A DNA stretch of 64,000 bases, from assembly GCA_003693705.1 (NCBI GenBank), contig RBZT01000684.1, positions 62,001-126,000 on the forward strand, in the 5' to 3' direction. A program made the position numbers and the translations under genes. Positions 47,338 to 59,830 of the stretch are shown here, in pieces. Origin of the DNA: Polymyxa betae (Eukaryota; Endomyxa; Phytomyxea; Plasmodiophorida; Plasmodiophoridae). Positions within the stretch are counted from its first letter, which is position 1, and every line of letters starts with the position of its first letter. The notes beneath the pieces were generated by a model. That model saw only the letters and a program-made list of their open reading frames with translations, was not told the origin of the DNA and did no database searches.

Positions 47338-50300
47338 TCACAAAGAGCGCATTCTCGGTTTGGTGAATGAGAGAAAGCCAGAGCGCTGAGGAATCTTTGC
47401 TCTTTTGAGTTGCGTTTCTTCAACCTTGAAGTGAGGTTTTGATGGGCCACTGGTTTCGCATTTCACCTTGTGTCTTTCCATTTTGACATTTTCCACTTTG
47501 CCAGAACCAAAAGCCTCGAACTGCCTTTTAAATTGTTTTCCTTCCTTCCGCATCTCGACTTTGGAAGTAGCTGGTTCATATTTGGCATCAAATCGTGATA
47601 CTTCGAATTCAGCTACGTGTCGTTGTGCGGCTAGAACAGGGATTCCACTTGATATGCTTTGACAATCAGGCATATGTTCAAAGCAGTTGGCATACTCAGA
47701 TGGCCTGAGCACATTCAGTAACCAAATCTTGAAAAGCGGTTGTACGCTTTACATATGACGTTGCTGGACAGCATATACAGGATGAGGGACAGGCAGCTGT
47801 CGACCTGAAAAACTCGGGCTGGAATCCGACACAAAATTTTGCGATGATCTTTTTGTATCTTCAAACACAGATGCAACGTCTTGGTTCGATCCCGCATAAC
47901 GCCCATTGTCTGGTCTATCTCGTAAACTCAATGCTCCAAAACGCTTCAATATGCCAAGACAGCTTCACCTGGATTGTGCAAACGATGCTAAGTTTGACCT
48001 GTATACACCACTACAGTTATAAATGTTATTAACAGCTGCAGATTGGCTTCGAAATAGTGGATATACCTTGAGTACAGGGATGCTGAAGTTGAAGTGGACA
48101 CAGCTGTAGGTGATACAAAGAACTCTTGGTTTCTCATTCCAGACGCAACCTTTGAACTATCAGTGAAAGGGGGTTATTTGGTGATAACTGGTACATTTGA
48201 AGTGTTTAGTACACTGTCATCATACTTGAAGTCGACAGATGTGCCTGGCGGAAGCGGGCCCCTTGACTGACAGAGCCTTGAAATATGTTGCATTTGGTAC
48301 GAGACCTGACTCGTTGATGGCCTTTGCTAGCAGCAATTGATCAGTCTATTACTGTATTTGGCAAAATATAGTCCAAATTACGAACTATATAATTTGCAGT
48401 CACCGATGTTGATAAATGAGACTGATATGAGTTCTGAAGATGGTTCGGTGTATAGCTTGGTGCCTCTTCCATGCCATGCAGGTGTCGATTCTGCATGATT
48501 CCTTGTTGAGGGTTCCTAATTGGGAATGATTCCATTTGCAAAACATTGCATTTGGTCAAGATGACCTTCGATATTGGAACGCTGGGGTCTGGGATTCAGA
48601 TCTTGCAACATAACCCAGTTCTGGTGGATGTTTTACTACGACTTCCCCACACCCCGCAGGAATTTCATTAGAAATGGATTTGGAATCAACTGCTCGTTGG
48701 GAGATAGGTTGCATTTCTAGGTTTTGACGGCCAGAGTCAATGACAAGCATCGAGCTGAAGTCTATGAGAACCAAACTTCTAACAACCAGAAACATTCGCA
48801 CCTTGCATTTTGGGAAGTCGAAGAAACCGTTGTGCAATCTGGTTGATTGAAAGGGGGCTTTGAAAGTTGCAGGCTAGAACAGGTTAGCATGCCTCAAGAT
48901 TCAGAAAAGGAAATAAAACCTTGCAGATTGAAACCCGGGGGAATTTACTTTGGGATTTGTTTGGTTGTCTGGACTTTTTGACATGAGTGAGCTAAGACCG
49001 TTATCAGTTCCAATCAATCAGGAATCACAAGAATGTACGTTGCAGATTGAAAACCCGATGCAGATCTGACTTTCCACATGGATTCACTTTGAGATTCTTG
49101 CATCTTTCTTAATGTTTTCTGATACGGCAAATGCACCTTAGATCCATCACCAGAATCAAATCGCCTTTGAAGATTCTTATGCTCGCCTTTCGGTTCCCAA
49201 AACTCTATACTTTTCGGCAATTCTTCGAAAAACCGTGACGGGATGACGCTTTCGCCTTGATGGGTATATTGGACGTAGCTAAGATATAAATGGGACTTTG
49301 CTCTGGTTAAAGCTACATAACAAATTCTTCTTTCTTCTTCGTAGTGGTCTAATGAAGAATTATTTAAAGTTTCGTTATCATTGTGCCCGTTCTTTTCACA
49401 CAGTAAATAACTTTCAAAGAATGACAATGAAAACTTACCTGGTGCATAACGTTTTCAACTGGAAGAGTCCCCTCGTTAAAACGAACAACAAAGACGCATT
49501 CCCCTACAGTCAAATCACTTACATAATCTCGTGAATTGCACATGGGCTGTACACTCTTTCCCTTTGGCTTGATGTACAGTTGAAAGAGAAACGCGATTCT
49601 TTGGCTGATCTGAGTTTCTATCATGAGAGGCCGCTTGATTGGCTTTAAACTGGCGACAGAAAGCCTCCAAACGAAGTTTACGAGCATCGGCTTCTTTTGC
49701 AGCATTCAACAATTTTTTCATTTGCACTGTAAATCCGAGTTCAGAATAAAAAGCCAAACCCGTACATCGCAAGCACAACACACCGTTATCATTGCCGGTT
49801 GAGCATTTCGCCAGTGAATCAATAAGCTCAATGGATTGAACAGCTGACAGAGACTTCGCCTGAGTTCGCAATGTCTTGATTAAAGACAGAAAATCTGCCA
49901 GCTTCTGTTTAACATTTTGCCGCGAAGATAAAACCAATCGCGAAGTTGTCTATAATAAGACTTAAATTGAGAAAGATAGGTGATGCCTTAAAAAGAACCT
50001 TAAGAATATCTTTTTCTCCGTCTAACTGTTCTTTGATGTTCTCTATAGTTTTCTTCCCTATGCCCTTTGTTCCTTTGATTACCTCAAAGAAGGCGTTGTG
50101 GAACTATGATGATGTTTAACATAAAAGAAATATCATCGCGCAACTATGGATAGACCTGAGTTTCTGTGCAATCAGAAAGAAAAATTAATTCGCAAAAAGC
50201 CAGTATGCGTCTAGTCTGGGATGTAAATTAACAGGCACGCTGGTGATGTAGCTAGGTCCCAGAAAATACCAGTTTGGGAAGCTTTTTGCCATTCGTTATT

Positions 50301-52068
50301 CTACGACTATCGTCTTGGACCATTTCAAATGGTATATTGGCCTAAGAGGATCATCAAACAAGAATTTAGAAACAGCCATTACTAAACCTGACGAAATGCA
50401 TCTGGAAACGCGTTCAAAACATTCCTGACACGGCAAAGGACAGCGATTTCAGACAATCTAAGCAGATCTTAATCCAAGGTAAACACACTCAGCTTTGGCC
50501 AGACTCCGTCTGCATATCGTTATGATGATGCAATATTTGAGTAATTATATCACGAATCTCAGCTTGGTGATCGTAACAGAACCGCACCTGCAGATCAATG
50601 AGATACACTATCGACTTATGTATCTCGCAAGCGGCTGACTAGACCTTTACCGAAGCTCCAGCATCTTTCTTTGTAGTAAGCATTTTTACAGTACGTTTGG
50701 AATTAAATCGTATGAGGCTGTCTGCTGCACAAATGATCTGAGGGGTGGATCGATAAGTCTGATCAAGGATGATAGTCTGTATGTTGGGGAGAAGCGATTC
50801 GAGCATTTTGAATCTGAGATGTCGTTATTACAGATGCTGAGCAGAGTTGGCAACGTACGTATGACTAGAGCCACAACGAAACCCGAAAATGGATTGGTCT
50901 TCATCCCCTGAATATTAAGTTAATGGCTCAGAATCTGTTCTTGTCAAATTATTTACTTACCGCAAACAGTAAGGTTCCCTGTTTCTCCGCGTAATTGAAT
51001 TATGAGCTCCAGTTGGTTTGGTGACACATCTTGAAACTCATCAACTCTGAACAATTGTAAATTTTAGAATAGACTGGGGGAGAGACCCTACAGAATATGC
51101 GTCCATTGCCTGCGATAAGATTCTAGGATTTTGGGATTTTCCTGAAACAACTGAACAGTTACTGGTATAAAATCATCAAGATCGATCATTTGTCCAGATT
51201 TCTAGGGAAAGTAAGTGATAAGCGAAGCAGATCAAAAATACCAACGAGAGTTGCCGTATAAGCTTGAAGCACGAAGGCGTGCTCGCTGTCATATTGGGCT
51301 GGGCTCTCATTACGTCTCTTTGTTTTCCCGATGAAGTTGACGAAGTAGTCAATAGTTCGGCTGCTAAGCTGATTGCGATCAGCCTCATCGTCGTCATCGT
51401 CAATATCAGAGTGCTGGCTGTCGTCTGCATCCTCATCTTGATTTTGTTTTTTTACAGCTTTTTTTCTGAGCTCAGCATGGATTTTAGATCCGATTTCTCC
51501 CCAGTCACACTCCTCCTGCTTTAAACGCGAGTTTTTCAAGAATCTCAAGCTGTTCTCGACCTGAAACAGCACGTTAGTTGTGACACAATGCTACAAAACA
51601 ATGTCATACGATTAGCTTTTTAGTCTTCTTGTCGACTATTTTTGGAGATGTTAAAAACTCGCAGCGCTGATAATGACTCCTTATTATCCATAAGCATAAC
51701 TGATGAAATGTTAACGTTCGAACTGATAAAGAATCGCTATTCGCCAGCAACTTTAGGATGCGGGTCTTCATTTCATCGCCTGAGTTACAATTTAGGCATT
51801 AGCAACAAATCATATTCAGTTGTTTGTGCACACCTGCATTTCTTGTGAAAGTAACAGCTAGAATAGAAGCAGCTGGAATACACAGTTCGTCAATGAGGTA
51901 GGCGATTCTCATAGTCAGAGTCATGGTCTTTCCGCTTCCAGGGGCTGCTAAGATCATTAACGCATCCGAGCCTGCATACCGGACAGCCTGCTGCTGTCGT
52001 TCATTCAGTCGGCTCATATCCAGCTTCGCCTTCGAACGTGGAGTAGCCGTGTGCGACAATGACCCCAT
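47338..52068 (-). CDS. UvrD/Srs2-type SF1A DNA helicase with long C-terminal tail
   Basis: 3'-5' DNA helicase, probably an anti-recombinase or repair enzyme like Srs2. ATG at 52068-52066. Q motif and motif I: LNERQQQAVRYAGSDALMIL, APGSGKTMTL near 51950-51920; motif II VDEFQDVSPNQLELI near 51040; motif III spliced as VCGDEDQSIFGFR; motif V in VSLSTVHQAKGKE near 49570; motif VI RRICYVALTRAKSHLYLSY near 49340-49270. An acidic insert (DEDADDSQHSDIDDDDDEAD, near 51400) sits in domain 1B. After 49080 the chain becomes Ser/Gln-rich, with repeated FQSA-type motifs and many short exons, ending SGFLSFTKPRMRSL at 47338. Whether the tail (47338-48840) is truly continuous with the helicase is inferred from lack of a stop or start signal between them. 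Confidence 0.8.
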
Positions 52069-52466
52069 CGCTCTAGCCCATTTTCCCTATTATTTCATAA
52101 GACGAATGTAAGGAAGATATGAGCCTTATTGAAGTACAGGGGAAGGCGGGCGTTGGAACGACCATGACATGGCAGCTCGTTTGGCAAATTTGAACGACAA
52201 TGACGTGGCAGCTCGTTCGGTAACAGAATGCGGTTGCGCAGACAGACGGCTGCAGGCATGCAGAGCCCCCCACCTTCAAGGAAACAACACAGCTAGTTCC
52301 AGACAGTCAGCGCTGAAACAACGGATTTTACCATCATCAGGGCGCGAAAAGCTTACTGCGTCCGACAGCATCCATTCAGGTTGTAAAGCTACAGCTGCTA
52401 GTTTGGTTCAACACATAAGATGTTCGAATAGAGAATGGCAATAGTGAAATGTGAATTGCTATTTTT
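52069..52466. other. Intergenic, about 400 bp
   Basis: Short open frames are present but none is supported. It contains a near-perfect local repeat of ACGACCATGACATGGCAGCT and ACGACAATGACGTGGCAGCT (about 52158-52214). Confidence 0.4.
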
Positions 52467-53755
52467 TTATGATTCAATATCCTTCAGAGAATGTTGAGCC
52501 GAGCCACGTTTGAGAGGCTGTTGCTGCTTCGTTGGATCAGGAGCCCAACCGATCATGTAGACCACCTAATGGATATTATCGTAACAAAACAAAATGAAAT
52601 TATTGCTCTACATGAAAACTGGCCGGAATAAGGCCATTTTGATCGGCGTACATCGCTTCGTAAGCGCTGGCAGCGGCAACGAAAACGTCCTTTGAAACAA
52701 ACGGCCGCCGGGCCAATGCAACATTGTTTTCCCCCATTTCTTGCAAATGAGCCATCAAAGTAAACATGCTAGGTTCGGTGAATACAGAAATTTGACAGCA
52801 TCCAGTTTGAATTACTCAGGATATTGGCACGTGATTTCGTCGTTATCGATTGTCGATATTACGAATCCAGCTTCTTGTAGCAATGCTCCAGCATCGCTGG
52901 GATTAACCATTGCTATTGATGGTATCAACTATGAAACTTCCAAAATAGTAACGAACTTCATACGAGAAACATGCGGGCTTAAACCGCCCAGCCGTTCCAT
53001 GTCAGCAATTGCAAATGCAGATCTATTTGAAAGCTCGATCAGGAGGAAAATAAAACAAGAAAACTCTTACCGCAACTCCTGTAAAGTGTCTCCGCCAAGC
53101 ATTGCTCCAATGAAGACGCCGTCAGGCCGCAGCGCCTCTCGAACCTGTTTAAGACAAGATACGAGATCATTGACCTAAACGATTAAGACACGCGGCAGCA
53201 GGAAGTCTACAGGTGATACCCAACTTAAAGAGAGCGATGATACCACCATATCAATTTGCCCAGGTGCTAAAGGGAGGAATTCCTCATCAGCACAGACATG
53301 ATGCAGGTCCGGTCCTAAAGATGCATAAATAAATGTAAACGCAACCCTTCAATATACCATTTGGATTCTGGATTTGATTCGACTTATTGTATAAGACGGT
53401 CTCTAGCGAAGAGTCTATCTGAATAAGTTTCTTGATGGACCCGAGTCCAGGCGTTAGATGTTTGGCAATATGTCCATGACCGCATCCCAGATCAACACAA
53501 ATCGGCAATTCTCTTTTAACATCCTAGCGTAGCAGTTGAGAACTAACCAACTGCTGTAATCAAGAACAATTTACACCCGAATTCTATCTACAACACGACG
53601 GGCGACTTCGTCGCGTAGATAATGAAAATAACCAGTCGAGTCAGCACGAGCCTTCTGAATTCGCTTCAATCCTGTTCAGCCACATAAGCAGTAAGATGCT
53701 GCAGTGATCTGTATTATCTACTTCGATCAAAAACTTGGGCGCCAGTCGTGGACAT
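52467..53755 (-). CDS. NDUFAF5: NDUFAF5-like complex I assembly factor (SAM-dependent enzyme)
   Basis: Mitochondrial protein of the class I methyltransferase fold; NDUFAF5 hydroxylates an arginine of NDUFS7 during complex I assembly. ATG at 53755-53753: [11 protein letters not shown], joined to [20 protein letters not shown] and [14 protein letters not shown] motif [18 protein letters not shown]. Next [24 protein letters not shown], then [20 protein letters not shown] (the family signature), then [11 protein letters not shown] and [20 protein letters not shown] near the end; stop TAA at 52469-52467. Several short introns. Coherent from first to last residue; no long presequence visible. Confidence 0.9.
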
Positions 53756-54314
53756 GAATCGGCGTCCAACCCATGACAATAACATTGTGCGCATCTTTTC
53801 CGATTAATGTACTCCGATAAGGTTTATCTTCAAGTCAAGAATCAATTCGCCATTCAAAAAGCTGCATCTTGCCTCATGACAGAATCCAAAAGTCGGAGAT
53901 ATACATCTTTTTCAGCAAGTATTTGCCTTTTCTCTACCAAAATAACTTAAAAAGCGAATTTCGAGACAGAAAGATATCGACAATTCACAACGAGAAATGG
54001 TATAAGATAAAACGTGATCACTTGGGAAAGTTGAGGACAAACTATAGCTGAATCAGCGGAAAAATCTTGAATAGAGCTGGCGAAGGGCATCGGGATTCGG
54101 AACGTGATTCATAATCGGAAGTGAAACCACTGACACAACTGTGAGAAGTTCCGAGTTCCAACGGAAGATGAAATATTATTAACGAGGACAGCTGAAAAAG
54201 TGCGTGTAGTGCTGAGCCTAGCGGGTAATTGCGTCCGACATGGCCTTCAGTCTTCAATCGATTCTTGCTCAACGAAATCTCCTCTCCTAACACTTTTCAA
54301 TTTACCAACTAACA
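53756..54314. other. Intergenic, about 560 bp
   Basis: No supported gene. Short frames (for example 53869-54051) have no coding features. A CAAC-rich start context just before 54315 suggests the leader of the acidic protein gene. Confidence 0.4.
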
Positions 54315-54722
54315 ATGTCGTCTGTTGAGAACGCCAGCTCTACCGAAGCCTCAGTCGCTGAAATCGCTGAGACTGTCGAGAAGACCGTCGATGCTGAGGC
54401 CTGTGAAGTTGCCGAGACGTCTGGCGATGCCAAGGTCGATGAAGTAGTTGCTTCTGAAGACGCTGCTGAAACTGAAAACGCCAAGGCTGAAGATAAGCCT
54501 GAAACTGAGAACCCTAGCGAGGAGGCTGCTAACGAAGAGTCCACTGAAGCTGAGAAGCCAGCCGAATGTGGCGAAAAGCGAAAAGCTGAGGACGTTGTCG
54601 TTGAAGAAGATGCCAAGAAGCCGAAGACCACCGAAACCTCCGAAGTCGAAGCTGTTGCCGAGAAAGCCAACGCTGAAACCGAAGCCAACGCTGAATCCGA
54701 AACCACCCAGGTTGCTGCTTGA
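54315..54722 (+). CDS. Highly acidic Glu/Ala-rich protein, prothymosin/nucleolin-like composition
   Basis: A single-exon frame of 135 codons (MSSVENASSTEASVAEIAET) made almost wholly of Glu, Ala, Thr, Val, Asp, Lys and Ser. A basic nuclear-localisation-like segment, CGEKRKAEDVVVEEDAKKPK, lies near residues 93-112. The codon choice is strongly biased (GAG/GAA, GCT, GCC, AAG), as in highly expressed genes, and the chain should be disordered. Acidic nuclear chaperones such as prothymosin-alpha share this composition and NLS, but no homology can be claimed from composition. The antisense frame is open over the whole length because of the biased composition; I judge it a shadow. Confidence 0.8.
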   Translation: MSSVENASSTEASVAEIAETVEKTVDAEACEVAETSGDAKVDEVVASEDAAETENAKAEDKPETENPSEEAANEESTEAEKPAECGEKRKAEDVVVEEDAKKPKTTETSEVEAVAEKANAETEANAESETTQVAA

Positions 54723-55285
54723 GGTTCTGGCTAAATAAAATGCAAGTTGGAACTAAACACGCGCTGCTGTTATCTTAGAGTATGCTCTTGTGAGATCGAG
54801 TTAATTATTGTAATGTTTCGGCAGCGCTCGGTTAACAATCATTACCGGCAGCAAATCTTTTTTATGATGTTAAGATTCCCGCTGCTAATATCTATTTATG
54901 AAGATGCGGAGGAGCTCCCTAATATTCACTCAGTTGTCGTGGATGTCCTCATCCGTTGATAATCAGCTTTTTATTCACCATGTAATGCTTTGTGACAGCT
55001 GTCTGAAATATCATGAGAGAGGTCGAACATACAACTAAATGCTCCCAACAAAGACGGCGTCGTTACGCGAGCAGTTCACGAATGATGGTCGTCTCTCTAG
55101 TTTTTTGATTAAATTGTACAGGAAAACATCTTCTGACTTAAATGCTTACATTAGTCCACCAAAGGGATTTCTGAACGATTTATTGATGCTGTGTCGAATT
55201 CTCTGAACAATTTAGTGTGCCAAAAAGCATAGCGACTAACGAGATTAACGTGTTTTTGACAAACTAGGTAGGCACAATTTCGTAC
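54723..55285. other. Intergenic, about 560 bp
   Basis: AT-rich, with an AATAAA signal at 54734-54739 that probably serves the acidic protein gene. Nothing else is supported. Confidence 0.4.
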
Positions 55286-55302
55286 TTGTACACCTTTTCA
55301 GG

Positions 55303-55810
55303 ACGCTATCGATTTCGCCTCGTTTGGATACCATCCAGCGGGGAGATCGAGGTTCAAACCGTGCCCGTTATCTCGCCTCAGAGCTCTGGAACGACGATGA
55401 GACCCATCATGCCGGTCATTCCATTCCTGGTTCGCCTATCACCTTGCCGATCGCCTGCCAAAGCTACAGTAAAGATGTTGGCTGACGATCAACATGGCAC
55501 GAATCTGGCTGCCTCGAACTCGGTCGCCAGCATGGACGATTTTGTCGTGAAGAAGCTGTGGGATAGACATTCTGCATCGATCATTTCATTCTTTGTGATG
55601 GGATGTTGTCTGATAGGTCACCTGATCCTCTCAGCGACTAAACGGGCGCATAACACATCAGACAGGCGACGTTTCATTTTCAGTGAGACCTACCAAGATC
55701 TAAATGGATTACCACGCGAGGAATCTTCAGGTTTAGATCTTAAAAGTCATAAGATTAGGTGCTATTTCGCTGATCAGGTTCGTCAATGGGTGCTCTCCCT
55801 GAGTGTATAG
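55303..55810 (+). CDS. Putative single-span membrane protein, low support
   Basis: A long frame that may follow an acceptor (TTTTCAG) at 55302, ending TAG 55810. Internal ATGs give MRPIMPVIPFLVRL and MLADDQHGTNLAASNSVASM. One hydrophobic helix (ASIISFFVMGCCLIGHLIL) is followed by a basic stretch (TKRAHNTSDRRRF). No upstream exon or family is identified, so this could be a chance frame. Confidence 0.35.
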
Positions 55811-56189
55811 CCGAATTATGAGAAAACACGTGCTGAGATTGTCAGCCGCCATACGAATGACTGTTAGTATATGTCTCAATGCAACAAGGGCATTACTCTC
55901 ATGATGAGGATCGATGGATTTCATACATACTTCAGATCTACTGTTTCATGATTTTTATGAGAGTGAAACGGAATGTATGAGCTACGACCGTTTACTCAAT
56001 TCGCTTGCTTTGCCGTTGTTCGGCCGTACCTGGAGACTCGTTGGGTGGCTGCTACCCCTTGGATCCATTCCAATTAATGTTTGTTGATTGCAGTTAACCA
56101 AACTGCAATCATACTGCTGATATGACATTCATCCATATGGGAGCTTTTATTACTGGTGCTTATTACAACTGGTGCTTATTACGGAAAGG
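55811..56189. other. Intergenic, about 380 bp
   Basis: A short exact duplication, ACTGGTGCTTATTA, occurs twice at about 56151-56180. No gene is supported. Confidence 0.4.
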
Positions 56190-57068
56190 TTAAGACGAAA
56201 ATATGTCGAAGTCCTCCTCCATATTGCCGGAAGTTGGACCCAGCGAAATGCCTGCGGAGAACGGCATCGATCGCGAACCATCTCCAGCGCCACCAGGGTA
56301 TGATATATTCGAAGCTCCAGGCAAAGTGGGTGTGAATGGCACTTGTGTGAAATCGAATGGCGCCGAAACCATCTCTTTGCAGGAGATTAGACGCCACGAA
56401 ACGACATTCTCAGCAATTGATCTCACCTGATGTTGTTGGCGGCATGACGGGAGGCTGGGAGCCCGGGAACTGAGCTTGTTGCAGACAGCAAGTGACTTTC
56501 GCTAGTTCTGCTCTCAAACTGGCCTTTTCCGATCGGAGGTGCTCGTTCTGGGCTCGAAGCGCGCTAATCATGTTGATGGCTTCGCTCAGGATCGTAAATT
56601 TCTCGGTTTTGTTCGATTGGCCCAAATTGAGGATGTTGCTCATCACCTGAGTTTTGACATTAGGCGTATTGAGGCGCTGTAATATTGTCTAACCTCGAAT
56701 CGATTGTTGAGCTCAAAGCGTCGCTGCTTTTCACGGTCGTTCTTGCGAAGCTTTCTTCGTGAGATCCCTGCCTTGACGTCGGCAGGTGTTGCTGCTCGCT
56801 TCATTCCGCGATTCTTCCTACCCGGTTCGCCGGATGACCTATCGTCGTCATCATCGGAGACGCTGGAATTCCTAGAAAATGGCAATCCGGATGACTGGAC
56901 TTTGAAGGATTCCATCAAGGAAGCGGCAATATGGGATTTTGCAGCAGCCGAAATCAGGGTACGTTCGAATGATTGGGGCTGACAGGTCGATCTAATAATC
57001 ATTCGATCTGTATCTAATCGTACGATCTGATATGAGTAAATGTTACAGAGAACGTCCCCATAATACAT
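56190..57068 (-). CDS. bHLH-leucine-zipper-like transcription factor
   Basis: DNA-binding regulator. The basic region and helix 1 read SRRKLRKNDREKQRRFELNN, with the E-box-contacting Glu/Arg pattern (REKQRR). A 47-nt intron (56647-56693) joins RFE to VMSNILNLGQSNKTEKF, and helix 2 is TILSEAINMISALRAQNEHL, running into a zipper-like SEKASLRAELAKV. A second intron (56375-56426, 52 nt) leads to a Pro/Gly/Ser-rich C-terminus ending EEDFDIFSS at TAA 56192-56190. The N-terminal part has an acidic DDDDD patch. ATG at 57068 is the most upstream; MIIRST and MESFKVQSS are alternative starts, and an extra 5' intron near 56985 is possible. Confidence 0.85.
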
Positions 57069-57560
57069 TCGGCATCTTCGTCTCTTTATCGAGCTCGTAC
57101 CTCAGTAAATGGAACAATACGCGATCGAAACTCTCATGGGCAGCTTAGAATGCGGATTAAGTGTTCCTGAAAGACAAACTTAGAGGTTTTGATAGGCGAT
57201 AAACTGGTCTGTTAAGCGGAAGCCAGAATACTTTACTGACAAAACGAAGTTCTGTCTACCAGAAGGACCGGGACTTGTAGATTGCTAGCTCATCTATGTT
57301 GTTTTGGCTCAAACTTCATTTCACCAAAACTGCGTCTTGCTGAACCAAACAAATCCATGCATGAATTCCAAATCAGAAATTCCAATTGAATATCTTTTTC
57401 ATCTAAAACGACTTTGATTGATTCTAAACCATTATCGCAACGTAAACCAGAAACAAAAAGGCACCAAGAATAAAATGAAATGTCAACACAAATCAACAAT
57501 CAGGTGTTTGTTAATAATCTCTGTATACAATGTATGATTGAAACAAATACGATATACGAT
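57069..57560. other. Intergenic, about 490 bp
   Basis: No supported gene. A minus-strand frame ending at 57290 (VVLDEKDIQLEFLIWNSC) has some coding character but no start or upstream exon. Confidence 0.4.
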
Positions 57561-59830
57561 TTAATCTTCATCGTGACCAACGGGATCTTCACCATGACGG
57601 TCTTTGGACTGGGGCCGGCCAGCACGCATCACTTCATCTACGAGAAGCAATTTGGTGGCAATGATTGACCCGAGATGTAAGAATTGCTTCTTCACTGTAA
57701 CATTGTCGTTAATCTGGGCATCGACAGCACACATTGGTTTGCCACTGGTTAGATCCAATCCAATAGCACCCTTAGCGCCTTCCTGATTCTGTTTGGCCTA
57801 ACCGAAAGTCACGTTGCATTCTGGCAGCTAGACTGGTTTTCCAACCTCGTCGATCAGCTCCAAAAGAGATTGCTGAACATCCAGACCAGCATTGGCAGCA
57901 AGAGTTTTCGGAATCACCAGAAGCCCATCAGCGAAGGCCTGGACTCCAAGCTTCGCTCTGCCTTTAACAGTTTCTTTGAATTTCAAAAGGTTCAGGTAAG
58001 CGGCTACTTCGAAAGCTCCAGCTCCTGGAACTGAGAAGCATTTTCTATCAATTTAAAGCACGTCGTGCATAACGAGCAAACTAACCGAATGCCCTATCCA
58101 GAATGCAATTACGGACAGCTCGAAGACCATCTCGAATGGCGTCCTTAATTTGTTCGATTGTGTGCTTATTCGGACCTCGAATGAGAATCGTGCAACTCTT
58201 ACTAAGCCCAGCAGTCTCGATGAACGTGTATTTGTCGTCGCCCATGCTATGCTCATAAACGGACTGAGCAAATCCCTTGCAAACTTCATCAGGGCCTTGC
58301 TTGACAATGATGATGATCAGCTTACCAAGCATGAGGGCTCCAGATCGTCAACAGAGTTGACGGCATAACCTCCACAAGCCAATGCCAAACGCTCCATATT
58401 ACGCCGTTTAGCACGACGAATGCCAACGATGCCCTACAAAGGTGAATAGAACATTACAAAGAACGGAATAGAACGTACAGCTTTTTGCAAAAGGTCGAGG
58501 CTGACAGGATCGATGCCTTTCTGGTTGATAACAACGAATCCGTATTTTTCCTTGTCACCAACACAAACCTGCTTTTTCAGAGCGATGATTTTTTTAACAC
58601 GATCATCTGTGAAAGCCTTCAAAGTAAAGTGAGTTGCTAAGAAAACAAACAAACAAGACGTTACTCTTTCAGCAGCAACCATTTTTTGGCGTTCTTCGGC
58701 AGAACTGTAGAAAAAACCCGAATTCACCTAAAATCGTGAGTCCATCTGTACCGAAGAGGAAGTGTTTCCCAATACCTCGGTCTTTTCGTACTCCAGCGAG
58801 ACATTACAAGTTAGAATGAAAGCATTCTCAATCGATCTGGACAAGAAAGTGTTGAAAAAGCCTTCAGAAAACCCATGTAAATAATCCTACCGAGGAGCTT
58901 GGGGATGTCGGGCGCCATGGTCCAGAACAAGACCTTTGACCAATTTTGTATCCAGATCTGATTTGGTCTTGATCTCCATAATCTCAACCATGTGCAGATC
59001 AATTTCGGCGCCGCTCGTTACTGCCAACACCTTCGGAGTGCAATTAACAATTTGGCGTATCTGGAGCAACTAAATCTCGTAACATACAGCTTCGACAACA
59101 GCTTCAGTAAGATGATCAGCAAGATCACGACGAACTTTGGTTCGCAATGAAGTTCGGGCTGTGGCTGTGAGAATCTTCTGCAGCTCCTTTCGATTCTCAA
59201 CATCAATGGGGATGGTAAATTCCGACAAAAATCGATTGGTCTCGTCACGGGCCATCTCCATTCCCTGACAAGCAACTTGGTTTACATAATAATGAAAAAT
59301 GTGAATTCTACCTCCACAAGCAAACGAGGGTGAAGTCCATCCATAACATATCGTTCAGCTTGCTTTAGCAGTTCACCTGTTGATACAATAACGATTCGGC
59401 AAAATAAAAAGTAAAAATATTGCATTACCGGTAAACAGGACATTGGAGGTGGTTCCATCACCAGTAATATCATCTTGGGCTGTCGCAGTGCGGCCGATAA
59501 GGGCAGCAGTTGGATGTTGAATTTGCTGCAAAAGAATTTAGGGGATGGTTAAGCATAACGGTTTAGATACCATGAGGTGTAAAAGTGCATTGCCATCTTT
59601 AGTTAGTTTGATATCACCACCGCCCGAAACCAACATCTTAATGGTCCCCATCGGTCCCAGGTTCGAAGACAGCACATTCTGCATAGATTTAGCGGCACCG
59701 ATATTGATCTAGGCGGCAAATCAGAGCCACTGGCACTGCGACGAAATGGTCTAAGCGTCACCTGCAGGGCGACATTGGACCCTCCGATCCGGTCAGCGTT
59801 CGGGTTCAAGGCGGCCAAGCTGGTGCTCAT
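57561..59830 (-). CDS. CCT6: T-complex protein 1 (CCT) zeta subunit
   Basis: Subunit of the cytosolic chaperonin CCT/TRiC that folds actin and tubulin. ATG at 59830-59828 ([15 protein letters not shown]). The group II chaperonin ATP motif is [14 protein letters not shown] near 59475-59430, then [101 protein letters not shown] and the C-terminal [19 protein letters not shown] ending GHDED at TAA 57563-57561. HMVEIMEIK and the DLTSGKP segment fit zeta better than other subunits. Eight or so short introns. Single chaperonin gene in the window. Confidence 0.95.

Noticed and set aside
51264-51524. Hydrophobic plus-strand frame (apparent membrane protein)
   Set aside because: It is the reverse of the acidic Asp/Glu insert of the helicase; GAT/GAC codons read as Ile/Val on the other strand.
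52158-52214. Two similar 20-mers containing ATGAC.TGGCAGCT as a possible regulatory array
   Set aside because: Only two imperfect copies in a short spacer; insufficient to call a functional element.
54302-54706. 134-codon Ser/Ala-rich minus-strand frame
   Set aside because: Mirror of the biased Glu/Ala codons of the acidic protein. Its composition follows automatically from the sense strand.
57290-57499. Minus-strand frame with VVLDEKDIQLEFLIWNSC
   Set aside because: Some coding character, perhaps Pop5/Rpp14-like, but no ATG, no upstream exon and no clear domain.
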